The notes under the pieces are model-generated. The model saw nothing but the letters and a program-made list of their open reading frames with translations. It searched no databases and was not told the origin of the DNA. DNA of 64,000 nucleotides, taken from assembly GCA_022340585.1 (NCBI GenBank), contig JAJDNS010000014.1, forward strand, positions 1 to 64,000, given 5' to 3'. The first letter of the stretch is position 1, and the number at the start of each line of letters is the position of its first letter. Origin of the DNA: Acidobacteriota bacterium (lineage in GTDB: Bacteria; Acidobacteriota; Vicinamibacteria; Fen-336). This document shows positions 34,137 to 42,879 of this stretch, piece by piece. The translations under genes and the position numbers were made by a program.

Positions 34137-34960
34137 GCCGCGTCGTCTTCCCCCTCGAGCGGGCCGTCGGCCGGCCCGCCTCGGGGGCCGGCGTCGCCGT
34201 TGGTGGCGGGCTCGGAGGACAGTGGCTCGAGGGCCAGGACCAGGAGCGTCCCTCCGGCCACGAGGGCGGGAGCGAGAAGCAGGTTCGCGAAGGGGACGAG
34301 GAGTCCCACCATCCCGGCCACGCCGAAGCCCTGGCTTTCGGGAAGCCACTCGCGGTGCCATCGCCACCGGCCCTTGAAGCCCAGCCCCCGACGAGTCAGC
34401 GCGGAATCCGTCATCTGGTAGGCCACTGCTCGTCCTCCCCACAGCATCGAGAGGAAGGGTCCGATGATGGGGATCAATCCGAGCAGGAAGACGCCGGGGG
34501 CGGCGAGAAGGAAGTAGAACCCGCCGCGGAGTGACTGGGCGAGCTCCCAGACCAGGCCCCGACTGGACTCGATGACGGACCCACGGACCCGCGCCTCGAC
34601 CTGGCGTGAGAGCTGCTCGAGGGCCGGCGACGCCAGCAGCAGGGCGACGCCGAGGCCGAGGAAGACGCCGCTGCCGACCACCGCCGTCCAGAGGAGCAGG
34701 CTGGCCGGGAGCTCGATCCACACCGGACGGGTGCCGGGGGTGGGGGCGAACAGTGCTTCCACGCGAGGAATGAGGAAGATGCCGAGCACGGCCCCGAGGA
34801 GGACCAGGATCAGGGCGAGCGCCACCGGGAGGGCGGCCAGGGGCCACAGGCGGGGGCTGCGCAGGAGCATGCCGAACCCGGCGGGAACGTGCCAGGCACC
34901 AGCGGCGGCGCGGCGCACGAAGCCCGGTCGGCGGGGCGGTTCGGCGAGCGGCTCCGACAT
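34133..34960 (-). CDS. EI24/CysZ-like membrane protein
   Basis: 275 aa with about five hydrophobic segments and the family feature GLIPIIGPFLSMLWGGRAVAYQ near residue 165, matching the EI24 family that includes the sulfate transporter CysZ. The cytoplasmic loop RRGLGFKGRWRWHREWLPESQGFG and an acidic disordered C-terminus follow. In a sulfate-using organism a sulfate-uptake role is tempting, but EI24 members are diverse and the gene is 17 kb from the sulfur cluster. The start lies 9 nt after TAGGCT with no Shine-Dalgarno site. Confidence 0.7.
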   Translation of the reverse strand: MSEPLAEPPRRPGFVRRAAAGAWHVPAGFGMLLRSPRLWPLAALPVALALILVLLGAVLGIFLIPRVEALFAPTPGTRPVWIELPASLLLWTAVVGSGVFLGLGVALLLASPALEQLSRQVEARVRGSVIESSRGLVWELAQSLRGGFYFLLAAPGVFLLGLIPIIGPFLSMLWGGRAVAYQMTDSALTRRGLGFKGRWRWHREWLPESQGFGVAGMVGLLVPFANLLLAPALVAGGTLLVLALEPLSSEPATNGDAGPRGGPADGPLEGEDDAA

Positions 34961-34969
34961 GGGACGCTC

Positions 34970-34975
34970 AGCCTA
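34970..34975 (-). promoter_or_regulatory. -10 element of the EI24-type gene, probably leaderless
   Basis: On the minus strand TGC-TAGGCT, an extended -10 type, ends 9 nt before the ATG. No ribosome-binding site follows. It is almost identical to the element before the CPA1 antiporter gene (TGC-TAGCCT). Confidence 0.5.
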
Positions 34976-34993
34976 GCAGAAACGACCGTTTCC

Positions 34994-35024
34994 TTGACAC
35001 CCCGTCGCCGGGGCGTGGGAGAAT
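34994..35024 (+). promoter_or_regulatory. glgC promoter, probably leaderless
   Basis: Consensus -35 TTGACA (34994-34999), 19-nt spacer, then GAGAAT (35019-35024). The ATG follows after 9 nt without a Shine-Dalgarno sequence. The spacer carries a CCCCGTCGCCGGGG palindrome that could be an operator. Confidence 0.55.
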
Positions 35025-35033
35025 GCCGACGTC

Positions 35034-36287
35034 ATGAACGATGCCCTCGCCGTCATCCTGGGAGGCGGGCGGGGAACCCGCCTCTTCCCGCTCACCCACA
35101 AGCGGTCGAAGCCGGCCATGCCCATCGGGGGGAAGTATCGTCTCATCGACATTCCCATCAGCAACTGCCTCAACTCCAACCTGCGCCGGATCTTCGTTCT
35201 CACCCAGTACAACTCGGAGAGCCTCAACAAGCACGTCTCGCTCACCTACAGCTTCGACAACTTCAGCCCCGGATTCGTCACCATCCTCGCTGCCGAGCAG
35301 ACCGAGGAGCGCTCCGACTGGTTCCAGGGAACCGCGGACGCCGTGCGGCAGACCCAACGCCACTATCGCTCGCACCGCTCGAGCGAGGTGCTCATCCTGG
35401 CCGGGGACCAGCTCTACCAGATGGACTTCCGGAAGATGGAGAAGACCCACCGCCAAAGCAGCGCCGATGCCACCGTGGGGGTCATCCCGGTGCCGGCGGA
35501 GCAGACCTCGGGATTCGGGATCCTGAAGGTCGACGGAGAGGGCCGGATCGTGCACTTCGAGGAGAAGCCGGGGCCGGAGCGCCTTCCCGACCTCGCGTCG
35601 GAGATTCCCGGCCACGGCAAGGTCTACCTCGCATCGATGGGCATCTACCTCTTCCGCCGAACGGCCCTGGAGACCGCGGTGGCCGACCCCCAGCTCATCG
35701 ACTTCGGCCGGCATGTCATTCCCTGGGCCATCGACGAGATGCGGGTGCAGGCCTACTTCTTCGAGGGCTACTGGGAAGACGTGGGGACCATCGCCTCGTA
35801 CTACCAGTCCAACCTCGATCTCTGCGAGGAGATCCCGTCGTTCGACTTCTACGACGCCAAGAGGCCGGTCTACACCCATCCGCGCTTTCTCCCTCCGAAC
35901 AAGGTCGAGGACTGCACCCTCCGGCGAGCCCTGATCTCGGAGGGGTGCATCGTCATGGGAACGGAGATCGAGCGCTCGGTCATCGGAATCCGCAGCCGCA
36001 TCGGCCGCGGCGCTCACATCCGCGAGAGCCTGGTCCTGGGCGCCGACTTCTACGAGTCCCTCGAGACGATCGAAAAGACGAAGGCGGAGGGCGTCCCCCC
36101 CCTGGGCATCGGGGAGGACGCGGTCGTCGAGCGCGCCATCGTGGACAAGAACGCCCGCGTGGGCCGCGGCGTGCGCCTGGTCAACGAGGCCGGGGTGAAG
36201 GAGGCCGACGGCGACGGGTACTACATTCGCGACGGGATCGTGATCATCCCCAAGGGCGGCATCATCCCCGACGGCAGGGTCATCTGA
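35034..36287 (+). CDS. glgC: glucose-1-phosphate adenylyltransferase (ADP-glucose pyrophosphorylase)
   Basis: 417 aa. Makes ADP-glucose for glycogen. N-terminal VILGGGRGTRLFPLTHKRSKPAMPIGGKYRL is the nucleotide-binding signature (quoted in part). LAGDQLYQMD holds the catalytic Asp, and ILKVDGEGRIVHFEEKP binds glucose-1-phosphate with the conserved Lys. The C-terminal third is a left-handed beta-helix (hexapeptide repeats GRGAHIRESLVLGADF) that carries allosteric sites. Length and motifs fit bacterial GlgC. A perfect 12-bp hairpin begins inside its last codons and serves as terminator. Confidence 0.93.
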   Translation: MNDALAVILGGGRGTRLFPLTHKRSKPAMPIGGKYRLIDIPISNCLNSNLRRIFVLTQYNSESLNKHVSLTYSFDNFSPGFVTILAAEQTEERSDWFQGTADAVRQTQRHYRSHRSSEVLILAGDQLYQMDFRKMEKTHRQSSADATVGVIPVPAEQTSGFGILKVDGEGRIVHFEEKPGPERLPDLASEIPGHGKVYLASMGIYLFRRTALETAVADPQLIDFGRHVIPWAIDEMRVQAYFFEGYWEDVGTIASYYQSNLDLCEEIPSFDFYDAKRPVYTHPRFLPPNKVEDCTLRRALISEGCIVMGTEIERSVIGIRSRIGRGAHIRESLVLGADFYESLETIEKTKAEGVPPLGIGEDAVVERAIVDKNARVGRGVRLVNEAGVKEADGDGYYIRDGIVIIPKGGIIPDGRVI

Positions 36288-36318
36288 CGAGCGCCACCTG
36301 GAGCGTCGCTCGTCAGAT
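36282..36318 (+). terminator. glgC terminator overlapping the stop codon
   Basis: ATCTGACGAGCG (36282-36293, includes the TGA stop) and CGCTCGTCAGAT (36307-36318) form a perfect 12-bp stem with a 13-nt loop. The downstream sequence is pyrimidine rich (CTTCCGTGTCC). Confidence 0.65.
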
Positions 36319-36370
36319 CTTCCGTGTCCGTTCTCCGTCTCCGTTCTCCGTTCCCCGTCCTCCGGCTTCT
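36319..36370. repeat. pyrimidine-rich CCGTTCTCCGT tandem repeat
   Basis: Degenerate units of CCGTTCTCCGT and CCGTTCCCCGT follow the glgC terminator. The same motif family appears at 42655-42735 and, in reverse complement, at 2479-2511. It is non-coding and its function is unknown. Confidence 0.5.
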
Positions 36371-36435
36371 CGGATTCCCTCCCCGGCAGACCCACCGCCC
36401 CCCCAACGCGGCTGCGGGGCCGGCGCGCGAACAGT

Positions 36436-36735
36436 TCAGTCGCCCCGGATCTTCCGGATCTTGCTGTCCCGGTCCGAGGCAAACCGCTCCCGATCGCGAC
36501 GGTACTGTTGCTCGAGGGTCTCGATCTGCTCGGCATCCCGGGCCTTGAGCAAGGCATCTCGGTGAAGGATCTTCCGCTCGGCCACCCGAGCCTCGTACTG
36601 GTTCCGGGCCTCGGCGATCTCCGCTCGCTGCTCGTCGGTGAGGGGGCGCTCCTCGATGCCCTCCTCGCGATCCTTCTGCTTCAGCCGCTCCATGGCCAGC
36701 TCGTAGGCGCTCTTCGGGGCTTCGTCGTCGGACAA
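36436..36735 (-). CDS. small charged coiled-coil protein
   Basis: 99 aa, almost wholly helical and rich in Glu, Arg, Lys and Gln. A heptad pattern spans residues 40-95 (ARVAERKILHRDALLKARDA onward), so it probably forms a coiled coil. The N-terminal part is KSAYELAMERLKQKD. No signal peptide, no cysteines. The start is a TTG preceded by GGGAGG at about 5 nt. I do not recognise a named family. Confidence 0.6.
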   Translation of the reverse strand: MSDDEAPKSAYELAMERLKQKDREEGIEERPLTDEQRAEIAEARNQYEARVAERKILHRDALLKARDAEQIETLEQQYRRDRERFASDRDSKIRKIRGD

Positions 36736-36829
36736 GGCTCCCTCCCGGCGCCAGTCTAGCGCAGTCCGAGCCGGCCCGTTGCCCGTCTCGGGCTCGCGGC
36801 CATGGGCGTGTGAGCTCGGCGACGCGACA

Positions 36830-37591
36830 CTACCGGGGCCGGTTGGCCAGGAGCTCCAACGTGTGGGTCAGGAGCTCGCCACCCCCCGGACGGCCGTGCC
36901 CGGGGACGATGAGCGTGGCCTCCCCGTACTCGCGCTGCAGCGCCTCGACGCTGGCCGGCCATCCGTCGAGGTCGGCCTCCCGCGTGTACCCCAGCGACCG
37001 CCCCGCCGCCGAGCGCACCAGGTCGCCACCGAAGAGGATCCGCACGTCCGGGAGCCACACCACGATGGTGTCGACGGTGTGGCCGGGGCCGACATACCGA
37101 GCTTCGAGGACCCGGGAGCCCAGGGGGATATCGCGCTCACTGTCGAAGGACTCCTGGGGCACGGGAAGGCCGTTTCGCTTGGCGATCTCGGCGGTCCGGC
37201 CGGAGGAGTACGAGCGAGCCCCGAGGTCGTGGGCGGTCTCGAGACCGCCCATGCAGTCGCGGTGGGAGTGAGTCGGGACGACCGTCGTCAGTCGGGCCCC
37301 GAGCCGTTTCTGCACCCAGGCCGCGAGGACGCGGGTCTGGTCGTCGGTCCAGGGGGTGTCGACGAAGGCGGCCTCCCCGTCCGACACGACCACCAGGCCG
37401 TTGGCCGGGGTCCGACCGAAGCCCTCGATGACCTCGTACGAGGTGTGCAGCCAGACCCCTTCGGCCAGGCGCTCGACCTCGAGGTCCTCGCGGACGGTCT
37501 CCGGAGGCGCACTCCGGAGCGGGCTGGGGAGGCACAGCGCCAGCAGGGCGAGTGCCGCCGTCGTGAGCGTCGTCGATCCCGTCCTGTCCAT
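36830..37591 (-). CDS. exported metallo-beta-lactamase-fold hydrolase, B1-like with an Asp zinc ligand
   Basis: 253 aa with a signal peptide (residues 1-28). The fold is that of subclass B1: VWLHTSYEVIEGFG near residue 47, VVVSDGEAAFVDTPWTDDQT, the zinc motif HSHRDCMGG (His108, His110, Asp112), VGPGHTVD (His171) and VPGHGRPGG (His232). In B1 enzymes the next ligand is Cys in a GGCLVKS-type loop; here it is Asp190 in GGDLVRS. A D-type loop is normal for many other MBL-fold hydrolases, so beta-lactam hydrolysis should not be assumed. GAGGA precedes the ATG. It stands alone. Confidence 0.75.
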   Translation of the reverse strand: MDRTGSTTLTTAALALLALCLPSPLRSAPPETVREDLEVERLAEGVWLHTSYEVIEGFGRTPANGLVVVSDGEAAFVDTPWTDDQTRVLAAWVQKRLGARLTTVVPTHSHRDCMGGLETAHDLGARSYSSGRTAEIAKRNGLPVPQESFDSERDIPLGSRVLEARYVGPGHTVDTIVVWLPDVRILFGGDLVRSAAGRSLGYTREADLDGWPASVEALQREYGEATLIVPGHGRPGGGELLTHTLELLANRPR

Positions 37592-37689
37592 CTCTTCCTC
37601 TCCGTGCCCACGGGCCGCGTCTTTGCCCGTGCTCGGCTATGCTACGCACCATCCCCGGCCGCGGCAACGGCGCGCCGGGGTCTCGCGAG

Positions 37690-39927
37690 ATGAGCGATCT
37701 CTTCCAAGCCGACTCCGTCCCGAGGCCGTCCCGATGGCTGGACGCCAACGCGGGCCGACTGTTCGCCTGCGGGCTGGCCGCCCTCTTCTGGGAGCTCGTG
37801 CTCATCCGCTGGCTCGGGGCGAGCATCCGCATCGTCGCGTACTTCGCGAACCTCGTCCTCATCTCGGCCTTCTTTGGCCTGGGCGCGGGCGCCTTGATGA
37901 CGCGTTTCCGCTGGCGCCTGGAGAGGCTGATCGCCCCCCTGGCCGCACTCGCGGCCCTGCTCGGGGTGTGGCTCGGGGGCTTCTGGCACGTGAACCTCGG
38001 GAGGGGAGACGAGCTCATCTGGGCGGGCGGTCCCCGTGGCCTGGGGATGTCGGCCGCCGACGCCGAGCGCGTCCTCTCCGCCGGCGTGATCCTCGTCGTG
38101 GTCTACGGCACCACGGCGCTGCTGTTCGTGGCCTTCGGGCAGTACATTGGCCGGCTCTTCAAGACCCACCCCCCGCTGAGGGCCTACAGCATCGAGGTGG
38201 CGGGCAGCCTGGCCGGAATCGGCCTCTTCGCCCTCCTGTCCCACTGGCAGACGAGCCCGACCGTCTGGTTCGCCATCGGGTTTGTCGCGCTGCTCGCCCT
38301 CCTTCCCCGGCGGAGGCGGGACGCCCTGGTCGTTCTGGCCCTGGCGGGGGTCGTTCTGGTGTGGACGCGGCCGGCGGCCCGGGGGCACATCTGGTCGCCG
38401 TACTACCGGATCTCCGTCGAGCCCCTCACCCGGCTCGTCGACCACGAGACGCAGCGCGCGGTGGAGCTGGAGCGGCCCGCGGGTCACGTGCTCGCGGTCA
38501 ACACCGACTTTCACCAGATGATCCTGGACCTGAGGCCGGCGCCGGACGAGCACGCGTTCGTGACGGAGTGGCGGGCCTTCTACGACGCCCCCTACCGCGG
38601 CGCCGAGGCGCTGCCCCCCGGCCCCATCCTCATCGTCGGGGCGGGCACGGGCAACGACGTGGCGGCGGCGCTCAGGTGCACCGACCGCCGGATCACGGCC
38701 GTGGAGATCGACCCCGGCATCGCCGGGCTGGGACGCGAGCTCCACCGCGAGCAGCCGTACCAGGACCCGCGGGTCACCCTGGTGGTCGACGACGCGCGGT
38801 CGTTCTTCAACCGGACCCGCGAGCACTACGCGATGGTCGTCTTCGGGCTGCTGGACTCCCACCGGCTCCTGTCCTCGTTCTCGTCGGTCCGCCTCGACAA
38901 CTTCATCTACACCCGGGAGTCCATGGCCGAGGTGAAGCGTCTGCTGGCTCCGGGTGGGCGCGTGGCCCTGAGCTTCGTCACCGTCCGTCCCTGGATTCAC
39001 GAGCGCCTCCTGGCCCTGCTCGACGAGACGTTCGACCGGCCCACGACATTCACCGTGAACCCGAAGGGCTACGCCAACGGGACGCTCTTCCTGAACGGTC
39101 GCGAGCCGGAGGCGCACGCTCGGCCCGAGCGAGGAGGGCGGAGCAAACCGAGTCAGGCGGGTCCGCCGAGCCCGGAGCGTCCCGCGAGTCTTCACAGGCC
39201 CGAGAGCCAGGCGGGCCAGGCCGGGCGAGTGGACCAGGCCGGAGAGGCGGCCGGACTCGGCGAGCGGGACGTCGGCGACGTCGAGGTGCCCACCGACGAC
39301 TGGCCCTTCCTCTACCTCCGGCGGCGGTCGATTCCCACCCACAACAAGGTCTTCCTCGCCCTCGCCCTGCTCCTCAGCGCCGGTGCCCTCCTGCTGCTTC
39401 CGAAGGGGGAGCGACGGATCCGCCTGCCCTACTTCTTTCTGGGTGCCGCCTTCTTCCTCCTCGAGACCAGCAACGTGATCCGGATGTCCCTCCTCTACGG
39501 CTCGACCTGGTGGGTCAACACCGTCGTCTTCGCCGGCATCCTGGCCCTGGTGCTGCTCAGCAACCTGACCGCTCACTTCTGGCAGGTCCCTCTGGGTGTG
39601 TGCCTCGCTGCCCTGAGCGCCGGCATTGTCCTCGCCGCCGCGACCCCGTCCGAGCGGCTGCTCGGCCTGCCCGCCAGCCCCCGCGCGGTGGTGGCGGTGG
39701 CCCTCTTCCTGGGGCCGGTCTACTTCGGCGGCCTGGTCTTCGCTCGCCTCATCAGCCGGGAGACGCGTCTGTTCGAGGCGTACGGCTCGAACGTCCTGGG
39801 GGCGGTGCTCGGCGGGGCCGCGGAGTACCTGTCGCTCCTCTTCGGGTTCCGGTTTCTCCTCGCTCTCGCCCTGGCGTTCTACGTCGCCGTCTTCCTGCTG
39901 CTCCGCTGGGGGGAAGACGCGGGGTAG
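37690..39927 (+). CDS. membrane spermidine synthase-like protein with a repeat-like insertion
   Basis: About 745 aa. Residues 20-240 contain seven or so membrane segments. Residues about 300-460 form a methyltransferase/aminopropyltransferase-like domain with the SAM-type motif ILIVGAGTGNDVAAAL and TAVEIDPGI, then DDARSFFNRT. A compositionally odd linker (about 475-530, rich in Arg, Pro, Ser, Gly) interrupts the link to VPTDDWPFLYLRRR, and six more membrane segments follow. True polyamine activity is uncertain; such fusions are common and uncharacterised. The start at 37690 is tentative; an ATG at 37639 is also in frame. No good ribosome site is seen for either. Confidence 0.7.
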   Translation: MSDLFQADSVPRPSRWLDANAGRLFACGLAALFWELVLIRWLGASIRIVAYFANLVLISAFFGLGAGALMTRFRWRLERLIAPLAALAALLGVWLGGFWHVNLGRGDELIWAGGPRGLGMSAADAERVLSAGVILVVVYGTTALLFVAFGQYIGRLFKTHPPLRAYSIEVAGSLAGIGLFALLSHWQTSPTVWFAIGFVALLALLPRRRRDALVVLALAGVVLVWTRPAARGHIWSPYYRISVEPLTRLVDHETQRAVELERPAGHVLAVNTDFHQMILDLRPAPDEHAFVTEWRAFYDAPYRGAEALPPGPILIVGAGTGNDVAAALRCTDRRITAVEIDPGIAGLGRELHREQPYQDPRVTLVVDDARSFFNRTREHYAMVVFGLLDSHRLLSSFSSVRLDNFIYTRESMAEVKRLLAPGGRVALSFVTVRPWIHERLLALLDETFDRPTTFTVNPKGYANGTLFLNGREPEAHARPERGGRSKPSQAGPPSPERPASLHRPESQAGQAGRVDQAGEAAGLGERDVGDVEVPTDDWPFLYLRRRSIPTHNKVFLALALLLSAGALLLLPKGERRIRLPYFFLGAAFFLLETSNVIRMSLLYGSTWWVNTVVFAGILALVLLSNLTAHFWQVPLGVCLAALSAGIVLAAATPSERLLGLPASPRAVVAVALFLGPVYFGGLVFARLISRETRLFEAYGSNVLGAVLGGAAEYLSLLFGFRFLLALALAFYVAVFLLLRWGEDAG

Positions 39928-39985
39928 CTTCGCTCACCAACCTTAGCAAGACATCACGGCGGCGAGGGACCTCGGCGAGGGAACG

Positions 39986-41440
39986 TCAGGGCCGCCAGGG
40001 CTCCGGACCCCCGTCCAGGGGACGAAGGAACTGTGCGTTCACCTCGCCATACCAGGCGTGCAGGCGCTCTCGCATGACCGCCACCCGATCCCCCTGGCTC
40101 GCGGCGAGATCCCGACGCTCGCCGAGGTCGTCGTCCAGGTTGTAGAGGTGGACCCGGCCGTCCTCGAAGCGCTCGACCAGCTTCCAGGGTCCCATGCGCA
40201 CCGCGCCTCCCGGGAAGCCACCCTGGTTGCTGTAGTGCGGGTAGTGCCAGAAGAGCGCCTCGCGGGGGAGCGACGTCCCCCCTTCGAGGAGGGGCCGGAG
40301 CGAGACACCATCCTGGTGCTGCTCTGGGCGGGCGGGGAGGCCGACCAGATCCAGGATCGTCGGGTAGAAGTCGGTGCTGATGACCGGCTCGTGGCACACG
40401 GTGCCGGGCGTCGTCACTCCGGGCGCGCGAACGAGATACGGCTCACGGATGCCTCCCTCGTAGATCCAGCCCTTGCCCCCGCGCAGCGGCAGGTTGCTCG
40501 TCGGCGACCCTTCCGACGTGGAGAGTCCGCCGTTGTCCGACATGAAGAGAACGACGGTGCTCTCGGCGAGGCCCAGGGCCTCGAGCCCGTCCAGGACCTT
40601 TCCCACGGCCTGGTCCATGGCCTCGACCATGGCCGCGTACACCGCGTGCTTCTGGACGATGCGCACGCGACGCTGCTCCTCCACCGGCCAGATCTGCTCC
40701 TCGTCCGCGAACCCCTCCTTCCCGGCCAGCCCGAGCGTCTCGATCTTCTTCTCGTACTTGGCGATGAGGTCCGGCCGCCCCACCAGGGGCGTGTGCACCG
40801 AGTAGAACGCCACGTAGGCGAGGAAGGGCTCCTCTCGATGGGCCTCGATGAACGTCAGGGCCTCCGTGGCCAGGCGGTCGGGCAGGTGCTCGCCCTCGGG
40901 GCCGTCCTCGAGCCGTGGGTTGCCGTACGGCGGGAAGTACTTGCCCGGGCCGTAGGGGCCGCCGCGGCTCCAGCCCCCGCGGTTCACCTCGAAGCCCTGG
41001 TGCTCGGGCCAGTACTCCGCCGTGGGCCCCAGGTGCCACTTGCCGGCGAAGAACGTGCGGTACCCGGCTTCGCGCAACGCCTCCGCGAGGGTGACCTCCT
41101 CGAGGGGCATGCGGTCGTGGAGGGGTGCCGGTCGAAAACGGGCCGCCCGTTCCCCGGAGAACCAGTTGGTGGCCCCGACCCGCGTCGGGTACCGACCGGT
41201 CATGATGCTGTAGCGGGTGGGGGAGCAGACCGGGTTGGCCGCGTAGGCATCGGTGAAGCGCATGCCGCTGGCGGCCAGGCGGTCGATGTGGGGTGTCTCG
41301 TAGAAGGTGTCCGGGTTGTTGGCCCCCACGTCCATGTAGCCGAGGTCGTCGACGAGGAAGAAGAGAACATTGGGCCGGTCGGCGGCGGCGAGGGGCGCGC
41401 TGGCGAGCGCGAGGAGGGGCAGCAGCGTGGCTATCCGCAT
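39986..41440 (-). CDS. secreted arylsulfatase-type sulfatase
   Basis: 484 aa with a signal peptide (residues 1-20). It belongs to the formylglycine-dependent sulfatases: Cys72 in the CSPTR motif is the residue converted to formylglycine. Metal-binding Asp pair is in VLFFLVDDLGYMDVG near residue 30. FFAGKWHLG near 150 and the later MSDNGG near 295 give further active-site residues. It would release sulfate from sulfated polysaccharides outside the cytoplasm. It may feed sulfate to the respiration pathway, but the substrate is unknown. No anaerobic maturase or FGE is seen nearby. Confidence 0.85.
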   Translation of the reverse strand: MRIATLLPLLALASAPLAAADRPNVLFFLVDDLGYMDVGANNPDTFYETPHIDRLAASGMRFTDAYAANPVCSPTRYSIMTGRYPTRVGATNWFSGERAARFRPAPLHDRMPLEEVTLAEALREAGYRTFFAGKWHLGPTAEYWPEHQGFEVNRGGWSRGGPYGPGKYFPPYGNPRLEDGPEGEHLPDRLATEALTFIEAHREEPFLAYVAFYSVHTPLVGRPDLIAKYEKKIETLGLAGKEGFADEEQIWPVEEQRRVRIVQKHAVYAAMVEAMDQAVGKVLDGLEALGLAESTVVLFMSDNGGLSTSEGSPTSNLPLRGGKGWIYEGGIREPYLVRAPGVTTPGTVCHEPVISTDFYPTILDLVGLPARPEQHQDGVSLRPLLEGGTSLPREALFWHYPHYSNQGGFPGGAVRMGPWKLVERFEDGRVHLYNLDDDLGERRDLAASQGDRVAVMRERLHAWYGEVNAQFLRPLDGGPEPWRP

Positions 41441-41506
41441 GGTGGGCTCACTCTGTCCCGCGCCGGGGGGCGGGTCAAGGCGTCTGGCGCGTGGCCGGTT
41501 CAGTCC

Positions 41507-42592
41507 TCAGGCCCACTTCCGCCCCTCGTCCAGCATGGCCAGGTAGTGGTCGAGGGGGACGTAGTTGGCGACCGTGTTGCCGGTTCCCAGGCAGTAGCCA
41601 CCCCCGGGCTGGCAGGCCTCCAGCGTCTCCCGAGTGCGCTGCCGGACTGCCCCCTCGTCCTGGCGGCAGAGGAAATCCATGTCGATGCCGCCCAGGATCG
41701 AGATCCGATCGCCCCACCGGCTCTTCGCGTCCTGAGGCGGGAGGATCAGGTCTTCGTAGGAGTGCTTGCCGTCGATCCGGACCTCGTCGATCAGGTCACC
41801 CATGATCGTCTCGAGGTTTCCGCAGGAGTGGAGGATGTAGGGCCGCCCGGCGTCGTGGGCGATCGCCGCGAGGGCCCGGTGCCCCGGCAGGACGTACTGG
41901 CGCAGGGAGGCGGGGCTGATCAGGGGGCCCTTGCCGTAGCCCATGTCGTCCGAGCCCCAGATGACCTTGACCCGGTCGTACTGGACCAGCCGACGGGTGA
42001 CGGCACTGTCCATGGCCAGGGTGCGCTCGGCGATCGCCCCCACGAGATCGGGCTCGTCGTACAGCTTGTAGCAAAGCGTCTCGTAGCCCAGCAGCCACGA
42101 GAGGTTCTCGGCGAAGTGCCCGGTGAGGCCGCCGATCACGCACATGTCGTCCGGGAGGTTTCGCTCGTACCACTCGAGCACGCGACCCGAGACCGCCTCG
42201 ACATCGGGCCAGGGGTACCGCTCGAACTCCTCCCACGAGGTGATGGGCCCGGTGTGCTGGTCGATGAAGGCCCGCCCCTCGCGACGGGCCAGGCCCGCGG
42301 TGTCCTCGGCCACGACCTCGTGGTAGGGCATCTCCAGGCCCTCCAGGCCCGCGAGCACGTAGTCGTAGCCGAGGAATCGCTGCAGGGCGATCTCGCGTCT
42401 CTGCTCGAACCAGGGATCCCCTCGGTCCAGGTCGACGGCGAGGTCGAAGCGCTTGCAGACCGCGTCCTTCACCTCGACATCCAGGAAGAGCTCGATGGTG
42501 TGGACGCGCCCGGGCTCTCCGCGCCGGGAGATGCACCCCAGGAAGCCCTCCCAGTCGGGATCGAACGTCCGGTCGAAGGGCGAGGACGCCAT
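41507..42592 (-). CDS. uroporphyrinogen decarboxylase-superfamily protein (MtaA/CmuA-like)
   Basis: 361 aa in the URO-D fold family. Conserved features include GLTGHFAENLSWLLGYE, a HSCGN motif near residue 257 (zinc-binding His/Cys of methylcobamide:CoM methyltransferase-like members) and ILGGIDMDFLC near 300. HSCGN and GGGYCLGTGN suggest a zinc-dependent methyltransferase rather than haem synthesis. No corrinoid protein gene is adjacent, so the partner is unknown. The ATG at 42592 lies 9 nt after TAGACT with no Shine-Dalgarno site. Confidence 0.75.
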   Translation of the reverse strand: MASSPFDRTFDPDWEGFLGCISRRGEPGRVHTIELFLDVEVKDAVCKRFDLAVDLDRGDPWFEQRREIALQRFLGYDYVLAGLEGLEMPYHEVVAEDTAGLARREGRAFIDQHTGPITSWEEFERYPWPDVEAVSGRVLEWYERNLPDDMCVIGGLTGHFAENLSWLLGYETLCYKLYDEPDLVGAIAERTLAMDSAVTRRLVQYDRVKVIWGSDDMGYGKGPLISPASLRQYVLPGHRALAAIAHDAGRPYILHSCGNLETIMGDLIDEVRIDGKHSYEDLILPPQDAKSRWGDRISILGGIDMDFLCRQDEGAVRQRTRETLEACQPGGGYCLGTGNTVANYVPLDHYLAMLDEGRKWA

Positions 42593-42601
42593 GGCGGAGT
42601 G

Positions 42602-42607
42602 AGTCTA
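42602..42607 (-). promoter_or_regulatory. -10 element of the URO-D-like gene, probably leaderless
   Basis: On the minus strand TAGACT, in the context GGTATAGACT, ends 9 nt before the ATG at 42592. There is no ribosome-binding site between. Confidence 0.45.
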
Positions 42608-42654
42608 TACCCGGGGCTCGACTGTGTTTCCGGACCGTCCGCCCGGCGAGAGAG

Positions 42655-42735
42655 CCGTCCGTTCCGCGGGGGCCGCCCGTTCCCTCAGTTTGCCGTCTGT
42701 TCCCACAGATTCCCGTCTGTTCCCGTTTTCGCCGG
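42655..42735. repeat. four degenerate 20-bp tandem units (CCGTCTGTTCCC type)
   Basis: Units begin at 42655, 42673, 42693 and 42713 with CCGTCCGTTCC, CCGCCCGTTCCC, CCGTCTGTTCCC and CCGTCTGTTCCC. A partial fifth follows. Same motif family as 36319-36370. Non-coding, next to a decayed gene. Confidence 0.6.
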
Positions 42736-42879
42736 TTCTCCAAGTGCCCGCGGCGCACACCCCGGCGCTGACGCCGGCCCCTGCCGACACGCAAGACCCT
42801 CCCTGGTGTCGGTCCTCGACCGCGCCGGCCCGGTTGCCCTCGGGCCGCGTCGCTCAGGCTTCGCCCCTCCCCGGCCAGA

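Noticed and set aside
34133-34960. CysZ sulfate permease feeding the sulfur island
   Set aside because: The EI24 family is broad and the gene is far from the sulfur genes; kept as EI24/CysZ-like only.
36830-37591. Antibiotic-resistance beta-lactamase
   Set aside because: The fold is right, but the Cys ligand is replaced by Asp and there is no resistance context, so the activity cannot be claimed.
42655-42735. CRISPR-like short repeats
   Set aside because: Units are 20 bp, contiguous without spacers, and degenerate; no cas genes are present.
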